A DNA stretch of 60,330 nt from an uncultured Oscillospiraceae bacterium (GCA_944387145.1 CALXDU010000002.1:1-60330); one strand, 5' to 3'; positions 50,938-59,490 are shown, numbered from the stretch's first letter. Notes: generated by a model not told the origin, from the sequence alone. Program-made: numbers and translations.

Positions 50938-51831
50938 ATGATATCCACCGCCGTTATCCTCAGCGCCCTGGAATTGGGCTGCATTTACGCCCTGGTGGCG
51001 CTGGCACTGTTTTTAAGCTTCCGGGTGCTGAACATTGCGGATATGACCACCGATGGTGCCTTCACCTTAGGCTGCGCCGTGTCCGCCACCCTGGCGGTTG
51101 CCGGGCATCCGCTGCTTGCCCTTCCTGCCGCCATGCTGGCAGGCGCCTGCGCCGGCAGCATCACCGCTCTGCTGCAAACCAAGCTGAAAATTCCTTCCAT
51201 TCTGGCAGGCATTATCACCAACACTGGACTTTACACCGTAAATCTTGCGGTGATGGGTTTTTCCTCCAACGTCAACATGATGAAGAGCAAAACCCTCTTC
51301 TCCCTGGTGCAGCCTGCCCTGGGAAGCGTCTATAAACTGCTTCCTGCGGCGATGATTACCCTGGTGGTTGGGGTGCTTCTGGTGGTGTTCCTGAAAACCC
51401 GGCTGGGCCTGAGCATCCGGGCCACAGGAGACAATCCGGACATGGTCCGGGCCTCCTCCATCAACACCGGATTCACCATCACCATCGGTCTGTGTATGAG
51501 TAACGCCATGACCGCCCTGTCCGGTGCGGTGCTGGCCCAGTACCAGAAAACCGCGGACATCAACCTGGGCACCGGCATGGTCATCATTGGTCTGGCTTCC
51601 CTGATTATCGGTGAGACTTTGCTGCCCAAAGGGAAACTCTGGATGAAGGCCCTGGGAGCTGTGGCCGGTTCCATCGTCTACCGGTTCATCATCGCCATTG
51701 CGCTGCGGCTGGATCTGCCCAGCGAATGCCTGAAGCTGATCTCCGCCACCATTGTGGCCCTTGCCATCGGCCTGCCCGCCATCCGGGGTGCCATGAAGCC
51801 CGCCACCAAGGGAGGAAAAAGCAAATGCTGA
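50938..51831 (+). CDS. trpY: Tryptophan ABC transporter permease (TrpY type)
   Basis: A 297-aa polytopic permease of the branched-chain amino-acid type (BPD_transp_2): ALELGCIYALVALALFLSFR, NIADMTTDGAFTLGCAVSAT, LKIPSILAGIITNTGLYTVN, GLSIRATGDNPDMVRASSIN and VIIGLASLIIGETLLPKGKL. The ATPase gene overlaps its stop by 7 nt. Confidence 0.9.
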   Translation: MISTAVILSALELGCIYALVALALFLSFRVLNIADMTTDGAFTLGCAVSATLAVAGHPLLALPAAMLAGACAGSITALLQTKLKIPSILAGIITNTGLYTVNLAVMGFSSNVNMMKSKTLFSLVQPALGSVYKLLPAAMITLVVGVLLVVFLKTRLGLSIRATGDNPDMVRASSINTGFTITIGLCMSNAMTALSGAVLAQYQKTADINLGTGMVIIGLASLIIGETLLPKGKLWMKALGAVAGSIVYRFIIAIALRLDLPSECLKLISATIVALAIGLPAIRGAMKPATKGGKSKC

Positions 51832-52631
51832 AACTTTCCAACATTTCCAAAACCTTCAATCCCGGCACGGTGAATGAAAAGAAAGCCCTGACGGATGTGA
51901 ATCTTTCCCTGGAAAGCGGGGATTTTGTCACGGTTCTCGGCTCCAACGGTGCGGGAAAATCCACACTATTCAACGCCATTGCCGGTTCTTTCCCGGTGGA
52001 CGAAGGCACCATCCGCTTGGATGGGGTGAACATTACCAATCAGCCGGACTACAAGCGCAGCAAGTACATTGGCAGACTTTTCCAGGACCCCCTGAAAGGC
52101 ACCGCCCCTCACATGACAATCGAAGAAAATCTGGCCCTGGCCTACATGCGGGCATCGGCATCCCATTCTCCCTTCTCCATGATCTCCGCCAAGGAGCGCC
52201 GGGAGTTCCGGGAGAAGCTTTCCCAGCTGGAACTGGGTCTGGAAGACCGGATGCAGAGCCAGGTGGGACTGCTCTCCGGCGGTCAGCGTCAGGCACTGAC
52301 GCTGCTGATGGCCACCCTGGTGACCCCGAAGCTGCTGCTTCTGGACGAACACACCGCCGCCCTGGACCCGGCCACCGCCCAGAAGGTGCTGAATCTGACC
52401 CAGAAAATTGTGGCAGAGAACCACATCACCTGCCTGATGATTACCCACAACATCCCTTCCGCCCTGCAGTTGGGCAATCGCACCATTATGATGAAGGACG
52501 GCACCATCGTCCGGGAAATCGCCGGACAGGAGCGAACGAACATGACTACGGAGAATCTTCTGAAGCTGTTTCACAGCCAGGGCGTGGAAAACGACCGGAT
52601 TCTCTTCAGCGCAGATTTGCCCCAAACATAA
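51825..52631 (+). CDS. trpZ: Tryptophan ABC transporter ATP-binding protein (TrpZ type)
   Basis: A 268-aa ATPase: Walker A GSNGAGKSTLF, Q-loop FQDPLKGTAPHMT, signature LSGGQRQALTLLM, Walker B LLLLDEHTAALDP and MITHNIPSALQ. The start ATG overlaps the permease stop (ATGCTGA). The frame is open 33 codons further up but that part is trpY in another frame. Ends at a strong terminator. Confidence 0.92.
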   Translation: MLKLSNISKTFNPGTVNEKKALTDVNLSLESGDFVTVLGSNGAGKSTLFNAIAGSFPVDEGTIRLDGVNITNQPDYKRSKYIGRLFQDPLKGTAPHMTIEENLALAYMRASASHSPFSMISAKERREFREKLSQLELGLEDRMQSQVGLLSGGQRQALTLLMATLVTPKLLLLDEHTAALDPATAQKVLNLTQKIVAENHITCLMITHNIPSALQLGNRTIMMKDGTIVREIAGQERTNMTTENLLKLFHSQGVENDRILFSADLPQT

Positions 52632-52633
52632 GC

Positions 52634-52661
52634 AAAAGCCCGGGTTATCCCGGGCTTTTTT
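52634..52661 (+). terminator. Terminator of the tryptophan transporter operon
   Basis: An 11-bp perfect stem (52634-52644 with 52649-52659), a TTAT loop, then a T-run. The stop codon of the convergent anti-sigma gene (52645-52647) lies in the loop, so the two genes share it. Confidence 0.85.
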
Positions 52662-53646
52662 CCGTTTCTGGGACGGGGATTTTGGTGCCATCCCGAAGCC
52701 GAACGTAGTCCACTTCCTCCAGGTCAACGGGGCCGGTAAGGAAACAGGTTGCTCCCTCCGACCCCAAAATGTAAGGCCGGAAAGAAACTTCGGTTCCGTC
52801 TTTCAGCACGACAAAGGAGTCGACAAAACAAAGCGCCCCTTTTTCATCTGTTCGACCATTGTAATCTGTGGTAATACTCAGTGCCCGCAGTTTTAAGGAA
52901 GTTACATTAACCTGGATATCGGCAAAAGAAGCGGTGATTGGCTCAGAAATCATTTCCAAGGTTTCATTGTAAAGGGTATCGAAAACGATGTCGAAATCGA
53001 AGTCTTCCTCCGTCAGCACCTCCTCACTTCCGTCACTGTAATACCCCACCAGCCCGGTCATATGTATCCGGTAGGTCACCCCTTCTTCCAATGGCTTTGC
53101 ATTCTGCCTTTCATTTTGGTTAACCCGGAGCAGAATTACCGTAGGATCTTCCTCCGACGGCCCCATACCCGTAATGTATTTCCACTCAGGATTGTCCAGG
53201 GCATAAAAATACTGCTCCCAGGTTCCATCTTCCCGGAAACGGTAATCCGGAAGATAACTTTCGGCGTTCAATTTCCCTCCATTTTCGGACGTCAGCCGCA
53301 GTTTGATGTAGGCGTTATAGGAATCGGCTATGGCAGATTCCACCGTCAGGGTATAGCCGTCCTTTGTGATGCTCTGACCGATGACCTTGATATGTTCCTC
53401 CACAAAAGCATTTTGGCTCTCTGACAATTCCTGGTTTTGCCAGTCAGCGAAAAACTTTTCAAACCACTCTGTCTCCGACAGTACTGCATAGGTACAGCCC
53501 ACCAGAATCAGCACCAGGGCAATCAGCGCCGCTGCCAGTACCGGACGTCGAAAAATTCGTCGCTGGGGAAGTGTCCTGTTTTCTGCTTCCACCAGAAATT
53601 CCGGCTCCACCTCCGTCAGTCCAAGAAGCAAATCTCTGCCTGTCAT
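52645..53646 (-). CDS. DUF4179-like membrane anti-sigma factor
   Basis: A 333-aa protein. A short cytoplasmic N-terminus (MTGRDLLLGLTEVEPEFLVE) is followed by one membrane helix at about residues 33-55 (LAAALIALVLILVGCTYAV). The external part begins with a helix (EWFEKFFADWQNQELSESQN) and continues as a beta-rich domain. The start at 53646 overlaps the sigma factor stop (ATGA), which marks a sigma/anti-sigma pair. It presumably holds the sigma factor inactive until an envelope signal arrives; the signal is unknown. The frame upstream of 53646 is sigma-gene antisense-free overlap, not part of this protein. Confidence 0.75.
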   Translation of the reverse strand: MTGRDLLLGLTEVEPEFLVEAENRTLPQRRIFRRPVLAAALIALVLILVGCTYAVLSETEWFEKFFADWQNQELSESQNAFVEEHIKVIGQSITKDGYTLTVESAIADSYNAYIKLRLTSENGGKLNAESYLPDYRFREDGTWEQYFYALDNPEWKYITGMGPSEEDPTVILLRVNQNERQNAKPLEEGVTYRIHMTGLVGYYSDGSEEVLTEEDFDFDIVFDTLYNETLEMISEPITASFADIQVNVTSLKLRALSITTDYNGRTDEKGALCFVDSFVVLKDGTEVSFRPYILGSEGATCFLTGPVDLEEVDYVRLRDGTKIPVPETEKSPG

Positions 53647-54197
53647 AGAAAAATCCCCTCCTGTTCCAGATAGGCTGCCAGCTGCTGCCGGATGCGCCTG
53701 AGCCGCATTTTCACCTTGCTCTGGCCCATGCCATACCGCCGGGCAATCTCCTCGATGGTGTCGCAGTACCAATACCGCCGCAGAAACAACACCCGGTTTT
53801 CCGGGGGCAGCCCCCGCAGAAAGTCATTGACTGCCCGGGCAATTTCCCGGCTTTCCAGCTCTGCTTCCCGGGCTTTGTCGGGAATGCACTGCTCCATTTC
53901 CTGGCTCAGGGTCACCACCTCCGCCCGGCGCTTGGCGGCCTGCTGCCAGTCCAGCTTGCCGAAGGCAAAATTCCGGCAGATTTTCGACAGATAGGCCAGG
54001 AAAAAGTTTGGTTTCTTCGGCGGGATGGTCTGCCAGACAGCCAGATAGGTATCGTTGACGCATTCCTGCGCATCCTCCCGATTGCGGACAATATTCTGGG
54101 CCAACGCCTGCAATTTTCCGCCGTAGCACACCTGGGTCTGGCGGAGCGCCTCCTCATCCCGGGCAAAATACAGCTGCAAAATTTTCTCATCATCCAT
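53643..54197 (-). CDS. ECF-type RNA polymerase sigma factor
   Basis: A 184-aa sigma-70 family protein. Region 2 includes IVRNREDAQECVNDTYLAVW; region 4 is LPPENRVLFLRRYWYCDTIE with the HTH ARRYGMGQSKVKMRLRRIR. The start at 54197 has AGGAGG 7 nt upstream; 45 earlier open codons are unlikely to be translated. It is coupled to a membrane anti-sigma factor. I could not identify its target promoter, although such operons usually drive themselves. Confidence 0.9.
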   Translation of the reverse strand: MDDEKILQLYFARDEEALRQTQVCYGGKLQALAQNIVRNREDAQECVNDTYLAVWQTIPPKKPNFFLAYLSKICRNFAFGKLDWQQAAKRRAEVVTLSQEMEQCIPDKAREAELESREIARAVNDFLRGLPPENRVLFLRRYWYCDTIEEIARRYGMGQSKVKMRLRRIRQQLAAYLEQEGIFL

Positions 54198-54345
54198 GGA
54201 CAGTCCTCCTGTCTTGTGTTCTGTCACCTTATATGAGGGAATTTTCCCCGGCAGGGTCACAGCTTTCCGGGAAAAATTTCTCACCAAAACCCAGGGTCCC
54301 GTTTTGTGCCGGTTGTAGAAAAAAGGCGGCACCGGTATTTTTCCG

Positions 54346-54374
54346 TTGACCTTTTGCCAACGGGACTTTATAAT
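54346..54374 (+). promoter_or_regulatory. Promoter of the psuK-psuG operon
   Basis: TTGACC (54346-54351), a 17-bp spacer and TATAAT (54369-54374), 45 bp before psuK. Confidence 0.8.
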
Positions 54375-54418
54375 AAATATGTGCTTAGAAATAAAGAAAT
54401 GTTTAGGAGGCGATTCCC

Positions 54419-55498
54419 ATGACCCAGCGGGAGCGGCAGGTTTTACAGCTGATCGAAGCCAATCCCATGATCTCCCAGCAGCAGATTGCGGACCAGTTGG
54501 GCATTACCCGCTCTTCCGTGGCGGTACACATCTCCAATCTGATGAAAAAGGGCTGCATCGCCGGAAAGGGCTACGTTCTGCGCAGCGGCACCTATGCCGT
54601 GGTGGTGGGGGGCGTGAATGTGGACATCGGCGGACGCTCCTTTGCCCCGCTGGTGCCTGCCGACTCCAACCCCGGCACCGTATCTCTGAGTCTGGGGGGT
54701 GTGGGACGGAACATCGCCCACAATATGAGCCTGATGGGCCTGGATGTGCGGCTGCTGACTGCCTACGGCGATGACATTCACGGGCAGCAGGTGGCTGCCG
54801 CCTGCTCGGAACAGGGCATCGACTTAAGCCACGCCCTGCGTCTGGCCGGAGGAAAAACCTCCACCTATCTGTATCTGGCGGCTCCGGATGGAGAGATGGT
54901 TCTGGCAGTTTCCGACATGGCCATCTGCGACAAAATCACCCCCGCTTACCTGGCAGCCAATCTGACAGTGCTGCAAAATGCCCAGGTTGTGGTGGCAGAT
55001 GCCAACATCCCTGCTGAATCTCTTCAGTATCTGGCAGAGAACATCAACGCCCCGCTGTTTGTTGACCCGGTTTCCACCGCCAAGGCGGGCAAGCTGCGGC
55101 CCATTCTCTCCAGAATCCATACCCTGAAACCCAATCGGCTGGAAGCGGAGCTTCTGTCCGGCATTCCCATTCACACCCGGGAGGATGTGGAAAGGGCAGC
55201 GGACAAGCTGCTGTCTCTGGGAGTACACCGGGTATTTCTGTCCCTGGGGGCGGAAGGGGTATACGCTGCCATGGGTGCCCAGCGGCTGTGGCTTCCCACC
55301 CTGCCGGGGAAAATGGTCAGCACCACCGGCTGCGGGGATGCCTTTATGGCTGCCCTGGTCTGGGCCTACTTGGAAGGCAGCGACCTGGAAGCCACCGCCC
55401 GGGCCGGTCTTGCCGCCGGGGCCATTGCCATGGAGTCCGCCGAAACCATCAATCCCGCCATGTCCGCCCAGGCACTGAAAGCCCGGATGGAAGGCTGA
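54419..55498 (+). CDS. psuK: Pseudouridine kinase with N-terminal winged HTH (PfkB family)
   Basis: Residues 1-58 form a winged helix (REQVL-like RERQVLQLIEANPMISQQQI, LGITRSSVAVHISNLMKKGC). The PfkB sugar kinase follows: VVVGGVNVDIGG, SLGGVGRNIAHNMSLMGLDV, and the C-terminal signature TTGCGDAFMAALVWAYL with the catalytic Asp. With psuG next door the substrate is most likely pseudouridine, phosphorylated to its 5'-phosphate. The HTH may let the kinase regulate its own operon. Confidence 0.88.
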   Translation: MTQRERQVLQLIEANPMISQQQIADQLGITRSSVAVHISNLMKKGCIAGKGYVLRSGTYAVVVGGVNVDIGGRSFAPLVPADSNPGTVSLSLGGVGRNIAHNMSLMGLDVRLLTAYGDDIHGQQVAAACSEQGIDLSHALRLAGGKTSTYLYLAAPDGEMVLAVSDMAICDKITPAYLAANLTVLQNAQVVVADANIPAESLQYLAENINAPLFVDPVSTAKAGKLRPILSRIHTLKPNRLEAELLSGIPIHTREDVERAADKLLSLGVHRVFLSLGAEGVYAAMGAQRLWLPTLPGKMVSTTGCGDAFMAALVWAYLEGSDLEATARAGLAAGAIAMESAETINPAMSAQALKARMEG

Positions 55499-55530
55499 AG
55501 CTTGAATCTTAACAAAGGAATGTGATTTGT

Positions 55531-56451
55531 ATGAAACGGAACAAGTATCTGGACGTCAATCCCGAAGTCGCCGCCGCCATTGCCGAAGGCAAGCCCGTGG
55601 TTGCCCTGGAATCCACCATCATCTCCCACGGCATGCCCTATCCCCAGAATGTGGAAACCGCTCTGAACGTGGAGCGGATCATCCGGGAAAACGGCGCCGT
55701 TCCCGCCACCATTGCCATCATCGGCGGTCGGCTGAAGGCCGGTCTGACTCCGGAGGAAATTGAATACTTCGGCAAGAAGGGGCAGGCTATTCACAAGGCT
55801 TCCCGACGGGACCTGGCGCTGCTGTGCGCCCGGGGTGAGGACGGCGCCACCACCGTCACCACCACCATGATGATTGCCCACATGGCAGGCATCTCCATTT
55901 TCGCCACCGGCGGCATCGGCGGCGTGCATCGCGGCGCCGAAACCACCATGGACATCTCCGCCGACCTGGAAGAACTGAGCCAGACCCCGGTGATGGTCAT
56001 CTGTGCCGGTGCCAAGTCCATTCTGGATCTGGGACTGACCCTGGAGTATCTGGAAACCAAGGGCGTTCCGGTGATCGGTTACGGCACCGACGAACTGCCC
56101 GCCTTCTACACCCGCCAGTCCGGCTTCGGCGTAGACTACCGGGTGGATACCCCCGAAGAATTGGCAGCTGCTTTCAAGGCCAGCAAGGATCTGGATCTGG
56201 GCGGCGGCATGCTGGTCACCAACCCCATCCCCCAGGAGTACGCCATGCCTCTGGATACCATCAACGCTGCCATCGACCAGGCCATCCGGGAGTGCAATGA
56301 AAAGGGCATCCACGGCAAGGAAACCACCCCCTTCCTTCTGGCACGGGTGGCAGAAATCACCGGCGGTGACTCTCTGGCCTCCAACATCCGGCTGGTGTAC
56401 AACAACGCCAAGCTGGCTGCCCAGACCGCAGTTGCTTTCTGCAAGCTGTAA
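55531..56451 (+). CDS. psuG: Pseudouridine-5'-phosphate glycosidase
   Basis: PsuG splits pseudouridine 5'-phosphate into uracil and ribose 5-phosphate. Family blocks: PVVALESTIISHGMPYPQN, RDLALLCARGEDGATTVTTT, IFATGGIGGVHRGAETTMDI, VICAGAKSILDLGLTLEYLE and GVPVIGYGTDELPAFY. The start at 55531 (AAAGGA upstream) gives 306 aa. Directly downstream of psuK; together they let the cell use pseudouridine from RNA turnover. Confidence 0.95.
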   Translation: MKRNKYLDVNPEVAAAIAEGKPVVALESTIISHGMPYPQNVETALNVERIIRENGAVPATIAIIGGRLKAGLTPEEIEYFGKKGQAIHKASRRDLALLCARGEDGATTVTTTMMIAHMAGISIFATGGIGGVHRGAETTMDISADLEELSQTPVMVICAGAKSILDLGLTLEYLETKGVPVIGYGTDELPAFYTRQSGFGVDYRVDTPEELAAAFKASKDLDLGGGMLVTNPIPQEYAMPLDTINAAIDQAIRECNEKGIHGKETTPFLLARVAEITGGDSLASNIRLVYNNAKLAAQTAVAFCKL

Positions 56452-56464
56452 TCGGTGTAAAAAT

Positions 56465-56500
56465 GCGCCGCAGTGGATTCTTCCGCTGCGGCGCTTCTGT
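56465..56500 (+). terminator. Terminator between psuG and folC
   Basis: A 12-bp stem with one G-U pair (arms about 56465-56476 and 56483-56494), a 6-nt loop, then TTCTGTTT. It lies between convergent genes and probably serves both. Confidence 0.75.
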
Positions 56501-57778
56501 TTAGTTCGTGTTTCGCTGGTTCAGGGCATCCCGGATGGCGCCGATGGAGTACAGAGAGCCAAAGCACAGCACCACGCCGTCTTTGCCTGCCAGTTCGATG
56601 GCCTTCTCCACGCCCACTTCAATGCTGTCACAGCCAATTGCGTCGGCTCCTGCCTGCTGCAAATACTGGGCCAGCAGTTGGGCTTCCAGCTTCCGGGGAT
56701 TGGGCGGGGTGATGCAGACGAATTTTTGCACCAGAGGCATCACAGGCTTGTACATATCCGCATAGTCCTTATCCGCCAGCACACCGGTCAGGGCAATCAC
56801 CCGCTTATCTGCCAGGTAGTCCTGGATGTTTTTGACCAGTGCTTCGATGCACTGAGGGTTATGTCCGCCGTCGATGATGAACAGGGGATCTTTGCCCACC
56901 ACATCAAACCGACCGGGCCAGCGCACATCCCGGATGCCGTCGTAAATATTCTGCTCGGTAATCTTCCAGCCCTCTTCCATCAGGGTATCCGCAATGGCCA
57001 GCACCACGGCGGCGTTGTGCAGCTGATGATCTCCCAGCAGCGGCAAGATTAAGTCCTTTCTGTCACCGCAGTCAAACACCTGGCCTTCCAGGGTGTGGCG
57101 CTTCAGCTTCAGGCCGGCAAAATCCGCCTTTTTCAGGCTGACGTGCTTCTGCTGGCAGACCTGTTCAAACACCGCCTCCACAGAAGGGGTGCTGCGGTAG
57201 ACCACCGCATGACCGTTTTCTTTGAAAATCCCAGACTTGGTCAGGGCGATTTCTTCCACGGTGCTTCCCAGATATTCGGTGTGATCCAGACCGATATTGG
57301 TAATCACCGCCACCTCCGGGGTTTCAATCACATTGGTGGAGTCCATGGCGCCGCCCATGCCCACTTCCAGCACCACAATATCGCACTGCTTGCGGCGGAA
57401 GTATTCAAAGGCGATACAGCTGACCAGTTCAAATTCTGTGGGAGACTCTTCCATAGACTGGGCCAGGGGGCGGACAAATTCTGTCACCTCTGCCAGTTCT
57501 TCGTCGGAAATCTCCTGTCCATCCACCTGCATCCGCTCGTGGAAGCGGTAGATATAGGGAGAGGTGTACAGTCCCGTCCGGTATCCGGCCTTGCGCAGAA
57601 TGGAGGCGGTCATGGCGGCGGTGCTGCCTTTTCCGTTGGTTCCGGCAATGTGTACGAATTTCAGTTTTTTCTCCGGATTGCCCATTTTTTCCAGCAGGGT
57701 CTGGGTTCTGCCCAAACCGGGGATGCTGCCTTTCCAGCAGACGGAATGGATATAGGCAATGGCTTCGGTTGCGTTCAT
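56501..57778 (-). CDS. folC: Folylpolyglutamate synthase / dihydrofolate synthase
   Basis: FolC adds glutamates to folates, retaining them in the cell. Mur-ligase-type signatures: SIPGLGRTQTLLEKMG, the P-loop GTNGKGSTAAM near residue 48, YTSPYIYRFHERMQVDG, VLEVGMGGAMDSTNV, TNIGLDHTEYLG and IIDGGHNPQCIEAL. Length 425 aa is normal. It follows folT by 27 bp, so folate uptake and retention are co-expressed under the THF riboswitch. Confidence 0.95.
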   Translation of the reverse strand: MNATEAIAYIHSVCWKGSIPGLGRTQTLLEKMGNPEKKLKFVHIAGTNGKGSTAAMTASILRKAGYRTGLYTSPYIYRFHERMQVDGQEISDEELAEVTEFVRPLAQSMEESPTEFELVSCIAFEYFRRKQCDIVVLEVGMGGAMDSTNVIETPEVAVITNIGLDHTEYLGSTVEEIALTKSGIFKENGHAVVYRSTPSVEAVFEQVCQQKHVSLKKADFAGLKLKRHTLEGQVFDCGDRKDLILPLLGDHQLHNAAVVLAIADTLMEEGWKITEQNIYDGIRDVRWPGRFDVVGKDPLFIIDGGHNPQCIEALVKNIQDYLADKRVIALTGVLADKDYADMYKPVMPLVQKFVCITPPNPRKLEAQLLAQYLQQAGADAIGCDSIEVGVEKAIELAGKDGVVLCFGSLYSIGAIRDALNQRNTN

Positions 57779-57805
57779 GGAAGGGTCGTCCTTTCAAAAA
57801 TCAGG

Positions 57806-58375
57806 TTATTTCTCTTTCTTCACCGGGGGCCAGATTCCCAGCCGCTGGAAGATTCCGGTGCGCATCAGCAGATACAAAATCGCCACATCCAGCACCAGGG
57901 TCACGGCGAACTGCACCGATCGGGTGGTGAGGAAGTAAATCAGGCTGGCCTGGAAGCTGCCCTTGCTGTTGTACACATAGGAAAGGGCGGCGCTCTGCCA
58001 CAGGATAGAGCCCAGCACCACCGGAGGCAGGAAGGTCAAGGTCAGACCGGGAATGGTAACCTTCTTGGCCAGGTAGTAGCGGAACACACCGCCGAAGATT
58101 CCATAGAGAATGGGCGGCAGGCTGAACAGGGGGTTAAATCCAAACCCGGAGAACAAGGTTCCCACGAAGTCGGCGCAGAATCCCACCAGCGCGCCCGCCA
58201 TGGGGCCAAAGAGGATGCCGGAAAGCACAATGGGCACCGCCTCAATGGAAAACCGGGTAGTGGCATTTGGCATGGGAATAATCAGGCGGGCCAGCACCAC
58301 ACTCAGGGCAGCCAGCAGGGCGCAATAGGCCAGGTTGCGGGTGGACATGACGGGGGTGGTTGTCTGTTTGTTCAT
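57806..58375 (-). CDS. folT: Folate ECF transporter S component FolT
   Basis: A 189-aa integral membrane substrate-binding subunit of an energy-coupling-factor vitamin importer, with about six helices. Family parts: TRNLAYCALLAALSVVLARL, RFSIEAVPIVLSGILFGP, GFCADFVGTLFSGFGFNPLF and LPPILYGIFGG with an Arg-containing follow-up. The ATPase and T components are expected elsewhere. The start at 58375 has GGAGG upstream. Control by a THF riboswitch and co-transcription with folC make folate the substrate. Confidence 0.92.
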   Translation of the reverse strand: MNKQTTTPVMSTRNLAYCALLAALSVVLARLIIPMPNATTRFSIEAVPIVLSGILFGPMAGALVGFCADFVGTLFSGFGFNPLFSLPPILYGIFGGVFRYYLAKKVTIPGLTLTFLPPVVLGSILWQSAALSYVYNSKGSFQASLIYFLTTRSVQFAVTLVLDVAILYLLMRTGIFQRLGIWPPVKKEK

Positions 58376-58428
58376 AGGAAAACCTCCTTCATTTTTTCGA
58401 GCGAACCAGCTGTGGGTCCCAGAACACG

Positions 58429-58461
58429 AAAAAACCCCTTGCGACTTTTGGTCGTAAGGGG
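58429..58461 (-). terminator. Regulated terminator of the folT leader
   Basis: An 11-bp stem with one mismatch (minus strand, arms 58451-58461 and 58435-58445), a 5-nt loop, then six T residues. It stands about 100 nt past the THF aptamer and 55 nt before folT, as the expression platform of the riboswitch. Confidence 0.8.
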
Positions 58462-58560
58462 AGCAGCGGTCAAGGAACCCGTGGATAGAATGCGCGCAGC
58501 CCATTCGCTCCACCGAGTATCGTTGCTACATAAAGGAGGATCAGTCCATTATGACGCAGC

Positions 58561-58655
58561 GGGTGCGGATACCCCATCGCGGACAACGGTCCTTCGTCTG
58601 CCACACAACTCCCCATCTTGACAGCACTTCACGCGAGGTTTCCTACTCTGTTGGG
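58561..58655 (-). ncRNA. Tetrahydrofolate (THF) riboswitch
   Basis: On the minus strand the leader carries the conserved THF-I segments in order: AGAGTAG (58643-58649), CGCGTGAAGTG, GACGAAGG, and CCGCGATGGGGTATCCGC ending near 58563. It begins at the predicted start of transcription and precedes folT-folC. The outer P1 pairing is weak, so the exact ends are uncertain. Bound THF would favour the downstream terminator. Confidence 0.75.
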
Positions 58656-58659
58656 AACT

Positions 58660-58688
58660 ACTATACAGGATACCCGCAGAAAAGTAAA
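58660..58688 (-). promoter_or_regulatory. Promoter of folT-folC
   Basis: TTTACT (minus strand, 58683-58688), a 17-bp spacer and TATAGT (58660-58665). Predicted start near 58653, at the 5' end of the riboswitch. Confidence 0.7.
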
Positions 58689-58781
58689 GCCCTATTTCCC
58701 TTTTTTCCCAGAATAACACAAATTTTTCCCATCCCCCTTTGGAAAAGCAGGAATAAATTTTCTGAATTTTGAAAAAAAGGA

Positions 58782-58810
58782 TTGCCAAACTAAAATATGT
58801 ATGCTATAAT
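58782..58810 (+). promoter_or_regulatory. Promoter of the tRNA pair
   Basis: TTGCCA (58782-58787), a 17-bp spacer and TATAAT (58805-58810), 36 bp before tRNA-Gln. Confidence 0.8.
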
Positions 58811-58846
58811 GCCCAGTGTGTCCGATCAAAGGGCGCCGCTCCACAT

Positions 58847-58921
58847 TGGGATGTCGCCAAGCGGTAAGGCACCAGACTTTGACTCTGGCATTCGCTGGTT
58901 CGAATCCGGCCATCCCAGCCA
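58847..58921 (+). tRNA. tRNA-Gln (anticodon TTG)
   Basis: A complete cloverleaf: acceptor TGGGATG with CATCCCA, anticodon stem CCAGA/TCTGG with loop CTTTGAC, T-loop GGTTCGAATCC, and an encoded CCA end. Confidence 0.96.
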
Positions 58922-58926
58922 TATAT

Positions 58927-59002
58927 GATCCGCTAGCTCAGTCGGTAGAGCAACTGCCTTTTAAGCAGTGGGTCCGGAGTTCGAATCTCCGGCGGGTCAC
59001 CA
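58927..59002 (+). tRNA. tRNA-Lys (anticodon TTT)
   Basis: Acceptor GATCCGC with GCGGGTC, D-loop AGCTCAGTCGGTAGAGC, anticodon stem ACTGC/GCAGT with loop CTTTTAA, T-arm GGAGTTCGAATCTCC, and an encoded CCA. Five bases after tRNA-Gln, so processed from one transcript. Confidence 0.96.
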
Positions 59003-59035
59003 AAAATCCCGAATGCGAATGCGTTCGGGATTTTT
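59002..59035 (+). terminator. Terminator of the tRNA transcript
   Basis: A 12-bp perfect stem (59002-59013 with 59024-59035) whose right arm ends in TTTTT, directly after tRNA-Lys. Confidence 0.9.
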
Positions 59036-59145
59036 ACCTATTCCCTCTTCACTATTCACTTTTCACTAACTTCGCATTCGTGATTTTTGGAAAGTAATAA
59101 GTAATAGGGAATAGTGAATAAGTTTGGATGCGAAAGGACCCTGTT

Positions 59146-59490
59146 ATGTCCAGTCCGTTGATTGATAAATCAAAATCCTTTGCCTTGGAGATCATCCAGG
59201 TCTGCAACGCTGTCAAAAGCAGCAAACGAGAATCTGTACTGACCAATCAGCTGATTCGTTCCGGCACCAGTATCGGCGCCAACATCCGGGAGGCGTTCTA
59301 CGCCCATGGGAAAGCCGATTTCATCGCCAAGCTCCAAATCGCTTTGAAGGAGTGTTCTGAAAGTGAATACTGGCTGGAATTGTTAATCGAGAGCGGCTTC
59401 TATGAGGACCGTTCCACGCTGGAGCGATGTATTGAACTGAAAAAGCTGTTGATCTCTTCGCTGAATACAGCAAAAAAGAATCTAAGTTGA
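59146..59490 (+). CDS. Four-helix bundle protein (23S rRNA intervening-sequence protein family)
   Basis: A 114-aa all-helical protein: KSKSFALEIIQVCNAVKSS, TNQLIRSGTSIGANIREAF, DFIAKLQIALKECSESEYWL, and a last helix with LKKLLISSL. The RSGTSIGANIREA motif is the family hallmark. Members form pentameric bundles of unknown function; some are encoded inside 23S rRNA intervening sequences, but this one is free-standing beside tRNAs. Start at 59146 (AAAGGA, 7-nt spacing); an ATG at 59128 is also possible. Short AT-rich repeats lie just upstream. Confidence 0.88.
   Translation: MSSPLIDKSKSFALEIIQVCNAVKSSKRESVLTNQLIRSGTSIGANIREAFYAHGKADFIAKLQIALKECSESEYWLELLIESGFYEDRSTLERCIELKKLLISSLNTAKKNLS

Noticed and set aside
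57095..58621. 508-codon plus-strand frame opposite folC/folT
   Set aside because: Shadow of two firmly identified genes and of the THF riboswitch.
58551..58772. 73-codon plus-strand ORF with GGAGG before it, upstream of the tRNAs
   Set aside because: It is antisense to the THF riboswitch and the product looks random (GYPQKSKALFPFF).
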